NCBI GenBank assembly: GCA_030688705.1
Contig: JAUYJH010000131.1
Coordinates: 1-13,357, forward strand
Reading direction: 5' to 3'
Length of the DNA stretch: 13,357 bases
Origin: Deltaproteobacteria bacterium
Lineage (GTDB): Bacteria; UBA10199; SPLOWO2-01-44-7
Shown: piece after piece, positions 13,167-13,357 of the stretch
How the letters are laid out: each line of letters opens with the position of its first letter
Position numbering within the stretch: position 1 is the first letter of the stretch
Made by a program: the position numbers and the translations under genes
The notes under the pieces: generated by a model
Database searches by the model: none
The model's input: only the letters and a program-made list of their open reading frames with translations
What the model was told of the DNA's origin: nothing

Positions 13167-13357
13167 TCGTGATGTCATTCTGAGCCGCAGGCGAAGAATC
13201 CCGGGATCCTTCGCTACGCTCAGGATGACATTCATACTGTTTATTTTCCCATCCTTAGTCTGGGCCAAAGATTATCCTGGGCAAGGGCCTCTCATCACCC
13301 GCACCCAACACCCCGTTTATCTGCAAATGGTCAATTTAAATCCCGATCGCGCCATGG
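13159..13357 (+). CDS. Exported protein, N-terminal part (DUF3187-like), runs off the window
   Basis: The frame is open to the window edge (66 codons from the ATG at 13159). A hydrophobic stretch MTFILFIFPSLVWA ending in a good cleavage site is followed by KDYPGQGPLITRTQHPVYLQ and MVNLNPDRAM. The GPL...R.Q.P.YLQ...P.RA wording resembles the start of DUF3187 proteins, predicted outer-membrane beta-barrels of Proteobacteria; I recall this by eye only. Two starts are possible. The ATG at 13159 overlaps the trxB stop and adds 22 residues coded mostly by a dispersed repeat (SRRRRIPGSFATLRM). The ATG at 13225 lies inside the repeat and gives a short signal peptide. Overlap with trxB argues for translational coupling. 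Confidence 0.7.
   Translation, partial: MSDRDVILSRRRRIPGSFATLRMTFILFIFPSLVWAKDYPGQGPLITRTQHPVYLQMVNLNPDRAM
13173..13230. repeat. TGTCATTCTGAG palindromic repeat
   Basis: The arms TGTCATTCTGAGCCGCAGG and CGCTCAGGATGACA are inverted around GAAGAATCCCGGGATCCTTC, itself a near-perfect palindrome. It is a relative or variant of the TGTCATTGCGA repeats. It lies inside the open reading frame of the exported protein. Confidence 0.8.

Overview
The window looks like a chromosomal segment of a Gram-negative bacterium with mid-range GC content. An FHA-sigma-54 activator, an LDH-like malate dehydrogenase, a patatin, an exported M23 peptidase and many dispersed palindromes together suggest an uncultured Deltaproteobacteria-like lineage. 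That placement is an inference from gene types, not from any search.

Layout. Bases 1-640 look like accessory DNA: the 3' end of an IS3-family transposase running in from outside the window, a truncated four-helix-bundle (23S intervening-sequence type) protein on the minus strand, and an intact tRNA-His(GTG) followed by a hairpin. Bases 640-807 hold only repeats. An unrecognised 516-residue protein (minus) with a ParB/sulfiredoxin-like GHHR motif near its C-terminus is divergent from a histidine phosphatase (plus). A small GIY-YIG nuclease gene then sits inside nested inverted repeats, followed closely by ligA (NAD-dependent DNA ligase), which carries an in-frame palindrome and ends in a terminator-like hairpin, and by a 144-residue unknown protein.

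From 6129 the layout is mixed: an FHA-AAA+-Fis sigma-54 activator (minus), a secreted M23 peptidase (plus) whose 3' end overlaps mdh (minus), then minus-strand patatin phospholipase, ABC-2 permease and ABC ATPase. In the direction of transcription the order is ATPase, AT-rich repeat, permease, AT-rich repeat, patatin, GTCATTGCGA repeat, mdh. Divergent from the ATPase is trxB (plus), whose stop overlaps the start of a partial exported protein that runs off the window and resembles DUF3187 proteins.

The main unusual theme is three kinds of dispersed palindromic repeat: (i) TGTCATTGCGA...GAAGCAATCTC type, (ii) AT-rich AATCCTAAACAAAT type, (iii) a GC-rich in-frame palindrome inside ligA. Several seem to have been adopted into coding sequences: they supply the start and stop of the GIY-YIG gene, a linker in LigA, and possibly the N-region of a signal peptide. 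Most of the remaining genes are ordinary housekeeping, and I see no CRISPR array, phage module or clear defence system.
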